Assembly (NCBI GenBank): GCA_000708835.1
Contig: DF237714.1
Coordinates: 1-35,067, forward strand
Origin: Klebsormidium nitens
Taxonomy: Eukaryota > Streptophyta > Klebsormidiophyceae > Klebsormidiales > Klebsormidiaceae
Length of the DNA stretch: 35,067 bases
Direction of reading: 5' to 3'
The notes below the pieces were generated by a model that saw nothing but the letters and a program-made list of their open reading frames with translations, was not told where the DNA came from and made no database searches. The first letter of the stretch is position 1. Every line of letters begins with the position of its first letter. Of the stretch, positions 1-11,459 are shown piece by piece. The position numbers were made by a program, and so were the translations under genes.

Positions 1-482
1 AGCTGTGCAGAACACAGATAAGCTTGGCTGCATCGAACGGCGAAGCCGAACACAACTTATCCTGAACGGTGACATCGGCTCACTGAAGCCGATCCATCCG
101 GGATATTACGCCGTCTTGCAGACAGCCACGCAGTGCGTCGTTAAGACGTAACCACCGCCGTTTCGCTAACTCGCGGTCAACGAAATCCTGTCGAGAACGA
201 GGTTAGGCTTAACCAGTCGTAATCGTTACACATGTCCACAAGAACCTTCCGCCTTTTGCCGAGCTGCAGCTCCTCTGCAATCACCTTGTCTTCACCTTCA
301 CAGTCAGAATCTATAACAGACCTGCCAGCCCGTCTTTGTTGTGAGCGTTGGCTGGTTCTGGTCAGTACAGGCTCGTCTTCAGAATTTGAAAGCCCCAAAG
401 AAAAGCTGGGCATCTCCTCCTCAACTGCAGGCTGCTCTCCAGCTCGTTCACGCAGCCTCTTTAACTTTCGGAGTCTCGACAT
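1..482 (-). CDS. 5' part of an unrecognised gene, running off the left edge
   Basis: I do not recognise the product. The proposed start is the ATG at 482-480. Exon 1 is 482-246 and encodes a basic start (MSRLRKLKRLRERAG) followed by an acidic/serine-rich stretch. A 58-nt intron (245-188) has a GTTCTT donor and a CTCGACAG acceptor. Exon 2 is 187-84, in phase, and reads DFVDRELAKRRWLRLNDAL, a charged segment that looks helical. A GTGAGC donor at 83 opens an 81-nt intron whose CAG acceptor lies at 5-3, so only two bases of exon 3 are in the window. The phases (0, then 2) are consistent. The mix of basic and acidic low-complexity sequence would suit a nuclear protein, but that is inference. It is divergent from the E2 gene. 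The start and the short first intron are the weakest points. Confidence 0.5.
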
Positions 483-1732
483 TCTGCTTGAAGTGCAGTC
501 AGCAAGGCTTGAGTTTGCAAAGCAATTGTCAAACCTAGCAATCTTTTACCAATTGCCTTTCAGACTCATTCTAGGTAATTGAAAGCTGTCAGAGCCAGTA
601 AAGAGGCTTTCAGGCTTCAGCGGCTTGGCTGGGAGGATTGTTGATCAGCAGATTACCAGCTCACATCCTCCGATTCCTCATAGGTATTGCCCAATGCCAA
701 GGTCTCCCTCAGGCTCATGACGGTCCAGCGTCCTCCTTCAGAATTCAAAAGCTCCTGAGTACTGCCTAGGTACAGGGCTGATTTTGAATTTTGCAGGAAG
801 GCGGTTCGCCAATGTCTACGTGGCAGGACCAAACGTGCAGCAGCAAATGCACACGTGTTTGAGATCATGGGTATGGACCGGGTACCGGGTGCAAGTACCT
901 ACATTGAGCCGGTGAAGTACCGGTACACTAGCTGCATACTAACCGGTGGTACGATGGTAGGTAAGACTCTGCACCGTCCTGGGCAGCAAACAGCGTCCGC
1001 AAAAGCTTCCCCGGAAGAAGGACCGTCAAGGGTTCTCCCCCCGCGGTGCACAATCTACATTCCGCAAATTACCGCTCGTGCAAAAATCTTTAACCCCGAC
1101 CGAGGTCCGCAGGATCCGCAGTGAGGTCCACCGTTATCGATTCCGGAAAATAATACAACATTTGGGCTCGCATTCTGTAAAATGATTGCATTTTTCAATG
1201 GCATTCGGAATCATACCTTGGCCGTACGGGTAGGTCGACAGAGTAGGCCACGAAAAGATATGGTTGATACATGAATTGGAAATGAAAGATGGGCAGCCTG
1301 CTAGGTACATCAGTGACAGTAGTACGGTACTGCTTGATATACTGCTAGCAATATAGCTATGTAGGCAAGAACACTTCAGATGCAAGGAAGAGCCATGCAA
1401 CTGCGAGGAAACTTCGATGATATGGCCGCCGCGCGCGGGGCGCGGCCGGCGGCCGCATAGACTTGCGCGCGCCGCCGTCAGTCTATCCTAGCTGGCGCTT
1501 TTGACGGGCACGATTGGTTGACGGTCACCAAGGAACTTCCTGACATGCTGATCTGGCAAGGGCATCGCCACAACCACATGCCCACCTGGACGGTTTGAAT
1601 GCATTGCAGCTGGAGAAGAAGGCATTGCGATTCAGGAATCAGCAAGCATCAAAGGGGCGCATAGCTTTGCTGCATTGGTGCGCAGGAGAGGCGTCATTCT
1701 TCCTTCAGGGGTGCACTTGCGTCAGGCGGACA
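483..1732. other. Intergenic region between divergent genes
   Basis: These 1,250 bases separate the left-edge gene from the E2 gene and should hold both promoters. I see no convincing coding sequence. Visible items are a 10-bp palindrome GTACCGGTAC at 917-926 within a cluster of ACCGG/GGTACC motifs (about 885-955), a GC-rich inverted repeat at 1424-1454, and an ATTGG (reverse CCAAT) near 1512. No TATA box could be assigned with confidence. Confidence 0.5.
1424..1454. repeat. GC-rich inverted repeat upstream of the E2 gene
   Basis: The arms begin GGCCGCCG and end CGGCGGCC, so the 31 nt can fold into a very stable hairpin with one bulge. It contains the 12-mer GCCGCGCGCGGG (1428-1439), which recurs exactly at 25782-25793. 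It lies about 280 bp upstream of the E2 start codon, where a CpG-rich core promoter or 5' UTR structure would be plausible; that role is inferred. Confidence 0.6.
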
Positions 1733-4700
1733 ATGGCGTCTGTTTCGTGCGCGCTCCCTGGCGCCAGCCGTGCGCTCGCTGGGGTCTCCCAGAGCTGCCC
1801 TCTGAGCCAGAACACGAGCGGGTCCGCCATTGTCCCTGCTCACAAGAGCTTCCTTGGGCAATGCAGCCACTTGGCGGCCTCCAGAGCTCCCGTCCGCTCT
1901 GGACGGCAAAGCCATAGAGGCACCCCTGTTGCCAAGATCAGGGAGATCTTCATGCCCGCTCTGTCGTCCACCATGACGGAGGGCAAGATCGTGAGCTGGC
2001 TCAAGGGCGAGGGCGACAAGGTCTCCAAAGGCGACTCTGTGGTTGTGGTTGAGTCCGACAAGGCTGACATGGACGTAGAAACATTTTACGACGGGTACTT
2101 GGCCGCTCTAGTAATTGACGAAGGGGACGTTGCGCCGGTCGGGGCCCCCATTGGCCTGCTAGCAGATACCGAGGCTGAGATCGAGGAGGCAAAGGAGAAG
2201 GCCAAGGGGCTCTCAGGCGGCAGCGCACCCGCTGCACCTGCGCCTGAGGCGGAGGCACCCCCATCACCACCCCCTGCTCCCACTGCTGACATGGCAGCGC
2301 CCCCGCCACCTGCCCCGGCTGCCGCCGCTGCGGGGCCCCCTCCTCCCCCCCCTCCTGTAGCAGCCCCAGCAGCGCCCGCCTCATCTGGCCGGATCGTCGC
2401 CACTCCCTACGCCAAGAAGCTAGCAAAGAAGTACAAGATCGAGCTGACGCGTGTCACGGGAACTGGTAACTATGGCCGGATCACGGCGGATGATGTTGAG
2501 AAAGCGGTCAACGGGCCTTCGGCGCCAGCAGCCGCCCCGGCTGCCCCTGCTGCTCCTGCATATGCGGCAGCCAGCCCCGCTCCTGCTGCGCCTGCTAAGG
2601 CCGCACCCGCCCCTGCAGCATCTCCAGTGGCTGGGACGACCGTGCCGTTCACAGGAATGCAGAATGCAGTGGCGAACAACATGAATGCCAGCCTGGCGGT
2701 GCCGACGTTCAGGGTTGGGTACACGATTACCACCGATGCACTGGACGCGCTTTACAAGCAGGTGAGGCGATCGGGTGGACAATGCACTACCGTAGGGACA
2801 GGTGACCTCTTAGTACCTCGTGGCGATTCGTAATGTCACATAAGGAGTCCTCTTTTCTGAAGTGCTTGCAATTCTTAGATTCTACCACTGCCTTGTGGAG
2901 TGTGTAATGGCTGTGCAAGAGGTTCAATCTTAGACGGTATGAGGGGTGCAGTGAGAATCTTTGATTGGAGAGACTCTGATCTGAAAGCCTTGAGTGGAAT
3001 GATGTGAATTGCTTAGGCAAGGAACAATCCATTAGTGCACAATGCCGAAGCGTGATGCGCCTTGTAAGCAGTAAACAAAGCGGTGGATCATGACCCTTCA
3101 ACTTCAAGTTCAGCACTTTTAGCAACTTTAGGTTTTGGGGGCAGAGAACAGCCATAATGTGGCTCTTTTAAAAAGTCAGTACAGGCATCGAGGCTCTTAG
3201 CTTTATGCATTTTGTACAACCTGCAGTGCAAAACGACAGTGAGATTGAGCTTTTCACAAAAAATCAGTCTGTTTGTCTGTTTGCAACTGATGCATCGAGA
3301 ATCATCAAGCAACAATCTTGCGTCGTTTTGCCGATAAACAACGTGCATTTGGTCAGAAGGTATGATGCTGGTCTAGATCAGCGCTGCACCATACTTTTGG
3401 CTATCTGGGATCTGCGAAAAGGCACTCCTTGCAGAATCTGATGGTACAGGTTCAAAAAAAATTACTTCCCTGCTCTATTGCAAACACAGAGTCTCCTTTA
3501 ATCTGCAAATTGCCAAATTTGCTGCATTGGATCACATGTGGTGGTAAAAAGTGAAACTGGCTCCGTGTGACGCATTCAGATGCAGAAGCACTTCCTACAC
3601 AAGTGCGCCTTTTGAGAATGCCAAAGCTCTGCATTTAGCTGCTCTGCATTTGCACTCAACTGCCTCCGAAATGTCTCCCCAATCTTCCTAAGAACTCTTC
3701 GCGGAACGCTTGGAACAGGACATGATTGGAATCTTAAGAACAGCTCTCAGATTATGCTCGCAGAGTGTATCTCAGCATTCTCGCCTTTAAAGAAGTGCGC
3801 CACAACTTCCTAGCCCCGTTCTTCTGGTGTGCAGTCCAACAGCAACAGCGAGGTTCTTGCTAGAGCTCATCTCTTGACCTGAATTGAATTTAGTTCGTCT
3901 TGATACAGCATCAAGCAACATAAGAGATGAGCCGCCAAACTCCCATAACTTGCGCCCATTTCACCATCATTGGGAGCAAGGGCCCAGTTGTGATCTTGAA
4001 ACAGCCAGTGTGAAACCAAGCAATCTCCAAAAGCAAGACACAGGCAGTTCGTCAACCAGTCTTTTCATCCACAATCCTCATTCAAAAATTGCAATTCCCT
4101 CCTTAAGTTTAGTGAGGGCATAAGGCTCCGTCGTTGTTGAAACGGCCAATGCAAATAAAAGTCCTTCTACAAAAGCAAGACACAAACAGTCCGTCAAATT
4201 GTCCTTAGGTTGCGCGTCGACCGAAACCTACTTGGGCTCCTGCGTCGCCTTTGTAGTAACGACAGGTAGGAGATAAGGTTCTTTTCAAGCTATACTACTC
4301 CTCTAATATCTACCTTGGGCTGCCACGTGGATCTGAAAAGCCATCCGATTGGCTGAGAAAGCTGGGAAGCTTTTCGCAGCTTTTCTGTCGACGCGCACCC
4401 TTACACCTATAATTGTTGTTTCCAGATCAAGAGCAAGGGCGTGACGATGACCGCGCTCCTGGCCAAGGCGACCGCGCTGGCGCTAGCGAAGCACCCGGTC
4501 GTGAATTCGTGCACCAAGGACGGCAAGAGCTTCACGTACAACTCGAGCATCAACATCTCGTGCGCGGTCTCCATCGACGGAGGACTCATCACGCCAGTGC
4601 TCCAAAATGCCGACAAGGTAAGAGCATCACGCCAGTGCTCCAAAATGCAGACAAGTAAGAGCGTCGGGGCCCTGAGATTATCACTAGGTTTATAGGCGAA

Positions 4701-7700
4701 TTGTGGAATAGTAACCATAGGAGCCCAGACAAGCAGAGGCTCGCTTAAGCGTTGATTTTAAAGTCGATCTAAGTGTGAGTGTTGGGAACTAGCCCCTTTG
4801 GTCAGAGCTCAGTGCACTCTTTTCCAACCGGAGCAGGTTGGAAGGAACCAACTGAATTTGTAGGCGGTTCATTGGATATTTATGCTGTAGATTGTCTGAA
4901 AAGGGGCTATGGCCAGCTAGCATGTACGGGGCTGACCCGCGTTGGTTTGTTGCCACAGCATTTGACAAACAGAAGATAAAGCGCGAACTTCAGGCAGCCC
5001 GAAGTTGAAATGTATGGATCTCAAAGACTCGCTCGATGCGAATTCAAGCATACCATACATGCTTTGACAGTCCCTCACTGTCTCGTCCTGCCTCGCGACC
5101 AAGCCACCGCTAAAGCTGGCCTCCCGAGCTTATTCATACCTGTTACTTAAATGCCTCGTTTTAAGCACTCGGGTTAAACACTCCCCATGCTGAAACACTG
5201 GAGCTTACTCACGAACCCTACACTTTCGCTCCCCAGGTCGATATTTACACACTCTCCCGGACATGGGGCGAGCTGGTTGGCAAGGCACGCAGCAAGTCGC
5301 TGTCACCTGCAGAGTACAACACAGGTGAGCCGTAAAGTTAAATTGCAGTGTGGTTGGCATGAGTCAGAGGGTATCTGTCATGTGGGATGATTGGAAGGAG
5401 ATCGTATGACTAGAATACGCCGCAAGAGCAAGATCTGTATTCACTGAAAATGCGGGAAGCATTGGATTCAGGCGAATGCAAGGCCTCATATATCACAGCG
5501 AGTAGGCTTCCCTTCTTTGTATCAAATAGCGAAAACTAAGTCAGTTGTCAGCTTTCGATCCGAATCTAAGGAACCCGATTTTGGCTACAACGTCCGGCTT
5601 TGGATCACCGTCGAAGTATTTGATTGGAGCCAGCAGATCTATCTGGACTGGCTGTTGTTTGGAGGGGTGTTCACACCCTTTCGGATGTCTACTGCTGGAC
5701 AGGCCTTTCAGGCCGATGAGGGACTAAAGAAGGAACATTCTGGTTCGAAGTATCGGTACGAGGTCCGAAAGCAAGCGTGATGCCAACAGCTCAACGGGCA
5801 GAGAACACCAACTATTTCCTGCGCCAGCTAATGTTCACTTGTGTGTGTAGTCCCAAGTTCTCTGGTGACTTTTGGTTTCTTACTTCAATCTTTCTGCCTA
5901 CCCTTCTCTACGTTATACTTCGGGAACCTTCCGCTGGAATCTGCAAGTTATGCCTAGAGCTCACCCGTCTTCGCACATTGAATTTAAATACAGTCGCTTA
6001 TTCAGTGCTCTCGTCGGGCAGGCACTTTCACCCTCTCCAACCTGGGCATGTTTGGCGTAGACCGGTTTGACGCCATCCTCCCTCCAGGACAGGTACGCCT
6101 GCTTTGCCGCGTTGCTTTGGTGTCAATCTTATTCGAAGTCTCTTCAGTCGACCATTACAAGCGCAGCTAGTGCTCTAGCCTTGCTGAAATGACATCATGA
6201 GCGCTTTGGTGAATCGTCCATTGATACGCTACTGGCTAGTGGACGGTCGAGGATCCAATGCCGATCATTTCCGAGCCCTGGTTCTCAGTCTCGAGGCTTC
6301 TCATGAATGGACACACGTATGCACCACCCAAGCGGCAGGAAACGGGTCTATTGAACCTTCCGAGCTTGCAACCCGCTGAACCATCTGTAGCTACAAGAAC
6401 TGTTTCTGTTCGGCTGCAGTGCTACTGTAATCATTATGCACTGGGATGAGGATTCGAATCTCCGATCATTCTACCTGTCCACGGGTCCGATCCAACACAC
6501 ACGTGGCTCTTCTAAAGCCCGCTTCCTTTTCGTGAACTGTCGTGACACAGCAGTTATCAGCCTGACCCCCAAGAGACTAATATTACCTTCGCAAAAGTCG
6601 GCCAAAACGCGCACAATCAGTCAACTCAGCAGACCCGCTTATTCCTCATCGGTAGCCCCTTCAGCACTCTACTCTCAACAGCCGGAGCTTTGTTGCATGT
6701 TCATCCTGTTGACGTCACCCTGACGTTCTCGCCTTTCTCTCAGGGCGCCATCATGGCCGTCGGTGCGTCGCAGCCGACGGTCGTCGCCACCGCGGACGGT
6801 ATGTTCGGGGTGAAGAAGCAGATGCAGGTGAGTGGCGTCATGCTTTCACGGCACGTGGCCAGCTTCTGAGTGACGTCATCCTTCCACGGCACGAGGGCCG
6901 CTAATGAGTGGCCTCATCCTTCCTCGGCACGAGGCCAGCTTCTGAGTTGCATCTTCCGGGAGGCCTTTTTTCTGAGCCCCTGTGCGTGGTCTGAGGTCGC
7001 AAGGTCGCCGACAGACTTGCGCGGAAGTGTGAAACTCGCAGAACAGAGTGATGTACAGAGGACCGTGAAGCTGGCCAGCTGTCGGAACACTATTTTTGGA
7101 GCGCCTCAAAACAAGGTGGTTATAGAATCTTGCCACGTCTTTCCTTTACTTCGTTCTAGTATTGATGACGCCCCTTGCTCCATCTTTCTCTTGCTTTTGG
7201 ATGTAACTGCATAGATTCATGTCTCACAAAGGGACTTGGAGGAATCAGTCTGCTTGTACGCAACCAGCTTCTCAAGCACGTCTATCTCTGGAACATGAAA
7301 GGACCAGTGAGCCCTCGTGTTTCTTCTTACGGGTTTGAGACCAAGTTCATCTTCTCGGGCCATAGAGCATCCGCGTCTCCTGAAGTAGTCGACTGGCTCT
7401 CTCTACGTTTCCCATAGCATCAGGCATCCGTTTTGTCAAGCCTCTTCCATGCTTAACCACTCACCCACCCTTTGGCCTGAAACCGTGGCACGCCCGGTAG
7501 AGAGCCCCGCAGTCTCCAACGACAGCAATAACCCGTCAGGGGGATCATTGGCACTCTGCACTCAGCATCAAAGCCCGTATAGAAGTTCGCTAGGTAATGG
7601 TAAGGTGGTCGAGCCCCCTTTCTGAACTCCGAGCACATCTTTCCTGCAGGTCAACGTGACAGCCGACCACCGGATCATCTACGGCGCTGACCTTGCCGCG

Positions 7701-7754
7701 TTCCTGAAGGACCTGGCGGCAATCATTGAGAACCCTAAGGATCTAGTCCTGTAA
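1733..7754 (+). CDS. LTA2: Plastid pyruvate dehydrogenase E2 (dihydrolipoamide acetyltransferase)
   Basis: This subunit transfers the acetyl group from lipoamide to CoA in the plastid pyruvate dehydrogenase complex, supplying acetyl-CoA for fatty acid synthesis. Six exons are read: 1733-2761, 4426-4617, 5237-5324, 6022-6092, 6744-6827 and 7650-7754, with phases 0,0,1,0,0 and a 522-aa product. The order is a Ser/Ala/Arg-rich transit-like region (about 1-65), one lipoyl domain (about 66-145, lipoyl Lys110 in ESDKADMDVE), an Ala/Pro linker, the E1/E3-binding domain (about 218-260), a second Ala/Pro linker, and the catalytic domain from about 303. The catalytic motif is DHRIIYG (His495); the usual E2 motif has Asp-Gly, and Tyr-Gly here agrees with plastid-type E2s as I recall them. 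ATG 1733 is the first in-frame ATG of the open frame. Three tandem repeats lie in its introns or exon edge. Confidence 0.95.
3996..4203. repeat. Diverged tandem duplication in E2 intron 1
   Basis: About 65 bp starting at 3996 (TTGAAACAGCCA...) reappears at 4137 (TTGAAACGGCCA...), an offset of 141-142 bp. The best-matched core is AAAAGCAAGACACA in both copies, followed by CAGTYCGTCAA. The copies differ by scattered substitutions, so the duplication is not recent. It sits inside the 1,664-nt intron and includes no exon. No other gene or element was recognised in this intron. Confidence 0.75.
4587..4661 (+). repeat. 38-bp tandem duplication across the E2 exon 2 donor site
   Basis: Unit 1 (4587-4624) contains the last 31 bases of exon 2 plus the donor GTAAGAG. 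Unit 2 (4625-4661, one base shorter) is nearly identical, with AATGCAGACAA replacing AATGCCGACAAG before GTAAGAG. The intron therefore begins with a copy of the exon end and a second good donor 37 nt downstream. Use of that donor would add 37 nt and shift the frame. Confidence 0.93.
6830..6965 (+). repeat. 38-bp minisatellite starting at the E2 exon 5 donor
   Basis: Three 38-bp units are visible at 6830-6867, 6868-6905 and 6906-6943, each starting GAGTG and carrying TCAT.CTT.C.CGGCACG. A degenerate partial fourth starts at 6944 (GAGTTGCATCTTCC). The array begins two bases into intron 5, so the real donor GTGAGTGG is the first part of the first unit. Units 2 and 3 lack the GT that would make another donor. 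Confidence 0.85.
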
Positions 7755-10071
7755 TTTGGGCTTTAGGGCTTAGGTCGAGTATTCTGTACACGTTCAATGA
7801 ATGATGGGCGCACATCAAATTGGTGGTGCTCATTAGATTCGGCAGGACGCGTATGCTTAGGAGGTAGGCAGCTTTGTCACTGGTCGAAATCGTAAGCTGC
7901 CGCCTCCGGAGGTGTTGGTGATAGAACACGCAAGCGGTGTCCCGTTATGGGATCATGCACCCTTGGACAAACGAGTTGCGGTTGGGAGAGTATTCTCGCT
8001 TATAACCTGGAGGTTATCCATGTCGTATTCGTCCGTTGTCCAACTTAGCTAGAGGTTCCCAATGATGTTGGATGGCATACAATGATTGTCCGACAGCATG
8101 ACATGGCATATAACTTGCATGTGACGACGGCCGGTTCATAGTTGACAGCCTATTTGATTCAAAATTCGTTGACACACCGTCACGGCGTCAGTGGCCTTGA
8201 ATTGCAATTTAGCCGGGCTCAGAACTTAGAAGCAATGACAGCAGATGAAGCGATGTATTAGTTAATGTATTGCAGCCAGTGCAATCGTTCTTTCAAGTCA
8301 ATCTATATTGCGTCCGTTAATGAAACTCTGAGCTTCGCGCTGTGGTTCGTTGGAGCTCATGCATGTGAGTCCATCGGCCGGGTGCTCGGCTATCAAAGCT
8401 GCCGCGGATGGTACAGCCAGTCCGCAAACGAACATGCAGTCTATTTTGACAACAACGGGGTCACGCATCTTTTCGATGAGATGTGCATGATCTTAAGTGG
8501 CGCCGCGACGACAGCTGCAACAGTCGATCAGCGCGCATGCTTGCGACCGAGGTTGGGCTTTTCTGGAACCAAAAACTTGGCAAAGTCTGCCAATTCAACT
8601 TCACCACAACAAGCCTCAGATTCAGAGTATACTTGGGGTCTTCTAAAAAAAAGTTCGTTTTACACTATAGCCCGATTCCGATTCATGAGCAAGGTGTCTT
8701 CGTCAGGCCCCTTACTAACTCATGCAGTCCCAAGTTTGTCCAACCTTCGTGTTCAGTAAACAGGAGGTGCAGTATCTCTCGGGTTTACAGAGAAAGAATT
8801 GCCAGGGATGGTATAGAAAGTGCTCATAAAAGGATCGCATAGCAGAGCATAACACTGTTTCACACTGATAGCAAAGAAACCTTTGAATTATCTACAACAC
8901 GTACAAAACACATGGGCAAGTTTTGATACAAGAGGGCCACTGAGAAGTAGCAGAGAACCTGGACACGTGGCGGCAAATATGGACTTGGATCTCAGATGGG
9001 CAATTTTCAAAGCACCAAAAGAGGAAACGATGGCCTTGCTTGGTGCAACCCATTCAGCAGTGATGATACTTAAGTTCAGAAGTTGACAGTGACACGACAA
9101 TAACCGATACAAGAGGTTGTCAAGCATATGCATCACCGCTCGCTAGAGCAATGGCAGCATTATCAGTTGCAAGGTAGAAACGCGAAATCCACAAAGCTGC
9201 TTAGTGGAGCATGTACTTAGCTCAGTCTCCTCAATCGAGTTTATTCAGTCACATAATTTACGCCACCTTTGACGCTACCCCAATGCTGATCTTTCATAAT
9301 TGCTTGCAAACCTACGAAAACATACGCTACACTTGAACGTTTGTGACTGGCGGCTGTGGCCCCTGCTTGTTTTCACCACCCAGCAACCCCACACTGCCGC
9401 AACTATCCACCAGCACAATCTTGAGAATGATTCTTTCTTTATTGTCAATTGCATGGCAGCTTCTTATGGACTCAAAGCAGAGAGTATTTGCTTGTTCGTC
9501 TTGCCCTTCTTTGTCCACATGTCCATGCTTCCTGCTCTGAACAAAAGCGTGCTGAAAGGCTTTGGCACGCTATTCAATACTCTCCTGGGAGCTGAAGATA
9601 ATGTCGTGCCAGATTCCTCTCCTCTTGATCTTCCTATATATACATGTTCATGTAACCCTGTCCAACTCTGAAACCCCCCACAACCCTGAACTTTCAGAAA
9701 GCTCATTTAGCAAGTGTGACAGTAACACCACCTTTGTCCGCTTACCATTGTCTTCATGTTTTCACACCGCAGCAGCATTGCGTTCTGCACACTTCCCTCA
9801 GAGATAAAACCACCGCCCGGAGCCCCTAAACATATTCCTTGTGTTGCTCCCCAGCATCTACGTCCCCTTTTTTGCCTCTCCATTTCTCCTCACCTTCATT
9901 TTGCTTTCCCTTGCATTCCTTACCCCCTTCCAGTCAGCACCCCTTGCCCTATCTCTGAACCCATCCAGCATTCGCCTGACCTGACCCCTGATGGCAGTCC
10001 TCATTCGCCCCTCATCCCAGGCTTTCAAAACCCTCCTCCCCACCTACCAAAACACAAATTTCCACCAAGAC
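7755..10071. other. Intergenic region, no gene recognised
   Basis: This stretch follows the E2 stop and runs to the stop of the next minus-strand ORF. It should contain both 3' ends. Open frames here (for example 8265-8759, plus) show no domain, no family resemblance and no coding-like composition. A short perfect inverted repeat ATAACCTGGAGGTTAT is at 8002-8017. From about 9750 to 10090 the plus strand is pyrimidine-rich. Nothing else can be supported. Confidence 0.5.
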
Positions 10072-10932
10072 CTACTTCCACGGTCTGCTAGTACTTTTTT
10101 GCGCATCCAACTTCGCCTTCAGCGCTCGCCGCTTATCCGCCTCCGCCTGCCTCCCCTCGATTGTCCTGTTCGCCTCGTCCAGGTACCTCTTAAGGATTCT
10201 TTCCAGCTCAGTGCGCAGCCTCTTATCTTTCATTTCTCTGTAGACTTCCCCCTCCACCCAGGGCGGGTAAAACTGACTCCGCGGCTGGCCCGCCACAATG
10301 GGACTCAGCAAGGCCCAATATACGGTGTCAACCGCACCCAGCAGCCGCTGAGCCTTGGCGGTTGACACTCTGAACAAAACCGGCAGCAGCTTCTGTCCAC
10401 ACAGCCCGTCCTGCGTCACTCCCCGCGCAATGCCAAACTCTTTCCCTGCGAGAAACTCCTCGAGAAAGATGACGCTCTCCGGGGTCCGCGCGCCGGCGCC
10501 CCGGGGGGTCCCCGACACCTCCGCCCAGACCCTGTCGCAGAACGTCTGCGGGAACTCCTCGGGGTTTGCCGCCCAGCACTTGAGCAGCACCTTTGCAAAG
10601 ACGGTGTACTGGTTCTTGCGCTCCGCCCGCAGCCTGTTCCTTGCGGCAGCGTTCACGGCTGGCGCGCTCTTCCGCACGTCCGCTTTCTGTGCCGGTTCTA
10701 GTTCCAGCAACGCCAGCTCATTGAACACCCAGGAGATGACCAGACTGCATGGGAGGGCGTCCTTTGCAGCTGGGATCTGGTCTCCCCCCCAGGCCCAAAA
10801 CGTGGGTGGGTCGTCTGGGATTGCGTGCTTCTCCAAAACTGGGCTCTCTGCGCCTTTGTTCAGTTCAGGGGAGTCCTCTCCAACCCGCCCTTTGCGCTGC
10901 CACCATTTCAGGGAGAAGCTGCGGCCTCTCAT
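10072..10932 (-). CDS. Orphan hypothetical protein, 286 aa, N terminus uncertain
   Basis: I do not recognise this protein. The frame is open on the minus strand from a TGA at about 11037 down to the TAG at 10072; the first in-frame ATG is at 10932, giving 286 codons plus stop. The composition is protein-like, with about ten tryptophans, balanced charges, and a charged C-terminal segment (RTELERILKRYLDEANRTIE) predicted by eye to be helical or coiled. It has no signal peptide or membrane segment. An upstream exon could join the open frame (for example at a CAG near 10958), so the start is provisional. The opposite strand is also open here, but its Ser/Ala-rich translation looks like a shadow. 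It could be a lineage-specific gene or a remnant of a mobile element gene; nothing visible decides. Confidence 0.5.
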   Translation of the reverse strand: MRGRSFSLKWWQRKGRVGEDSPELNKGAESPVLEKHAIPDDPPTFWAWGGDQIPAAKDALPCSLVISWVFNELALLELEPAQKADVRKSAPAVNAAARNRLRAERKNQYTVFAKVLLKCWAANPEEFPQTFCDRVWAEVSGTPRGAGARTPESVIFLEEFLAGKEFGIARGVTQDGLCGQKLLPVLFRVSTAKAQRLLGAVDTVYWALLSPIVAGQPRSQFYPPWVEGEVYREMKDKRLRTELERILKRYLDEANRTIEGRQAEADKRRALKAKLDAQKSTSRPWK

Positions 10933-11459
10933 CCTGTCCTCTGGCGGCAGCAGAATCGCAAAGGCTGCAGCTAGACCATCCACATATTGGCGCCCTCCTA
11001 GCTCTGGCCTTGTAAATCTGAATCTGCTTGTTCAATGTCCAAGCTCTTCCGTGGTTCCACTGTCTTCCACTACTGTGACTCCTGTGTAATGCGGAATGGG
11101 CTACCAAAAGCACCCGCTTCCGTGCGAGCGCCCCACCATGACGCCAATTTTGATGCAGGCCAGTCTGCCTGCATGATGCAAGCAAGAGCAGGACTGCACA
11201 GTGCAGACTACAGACTTTCTATTTCATTGAGTTCTTCCACTTGGCGAAGAATCCTGAGATGATTTGCTATTTTTGGAAGGAAGTAAATGCAAATCCTCCC
11301 ACGGTGATTGTGGAATCTTGCGCCGAGTCAACCGGGACAATACTGTCAACAGTAGTGCCCGGAGGGCGTCATGAAGCCCACAAAGCAATTCTGGAAAAGC
11401 GAGTCCGACTGCCCGGTCAAGTCGTGCTCTTGAACCGCCCCAGTCCCAACCTCAATGTG

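Noticed and set aside
653-868. A minus-strand open frame upstream of the left-edge gene
   Set aside because: It could be an extra 5' exon, but no donor/acceptor pair linking it in phase to 482-246 was convincing.
2001-2782. Long minus-strand frames over E2 exon 1
   Set aside because: They mirror the Ala/Pro-rich linker of the lipoyl protein and have no independent support.
6440-6465. GGATTCGAATCTCC, another tRNA B-box look-alike
   Set aside because: The flanks do not form a five-pair T stem and no upstream cloverleaf is visible.
6640-6720. Possible diverged copy of E2 exon 4 sequence in intron 4 (shared CGCTTATTC and CTCTCAAC-like blocks)
   Set aside because: The alignment needs many gaps and no splice site is preserved; too weak to call.
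8265-8759. A 164-codon plus-strand open frame in the intergenic region
   Set aside because: No domain, no splice partners and no coding-like composition; a frame of this length can arise by chance here.
10355-11089. A 244-codon plus-strand open frame opposite the orphan ORF
   Set aside because: Its translation is dominated by Ser, Ala and Pro, typical of a shadow of a GC-rich coding strand; the minus-strand frame is longer and better balanced.
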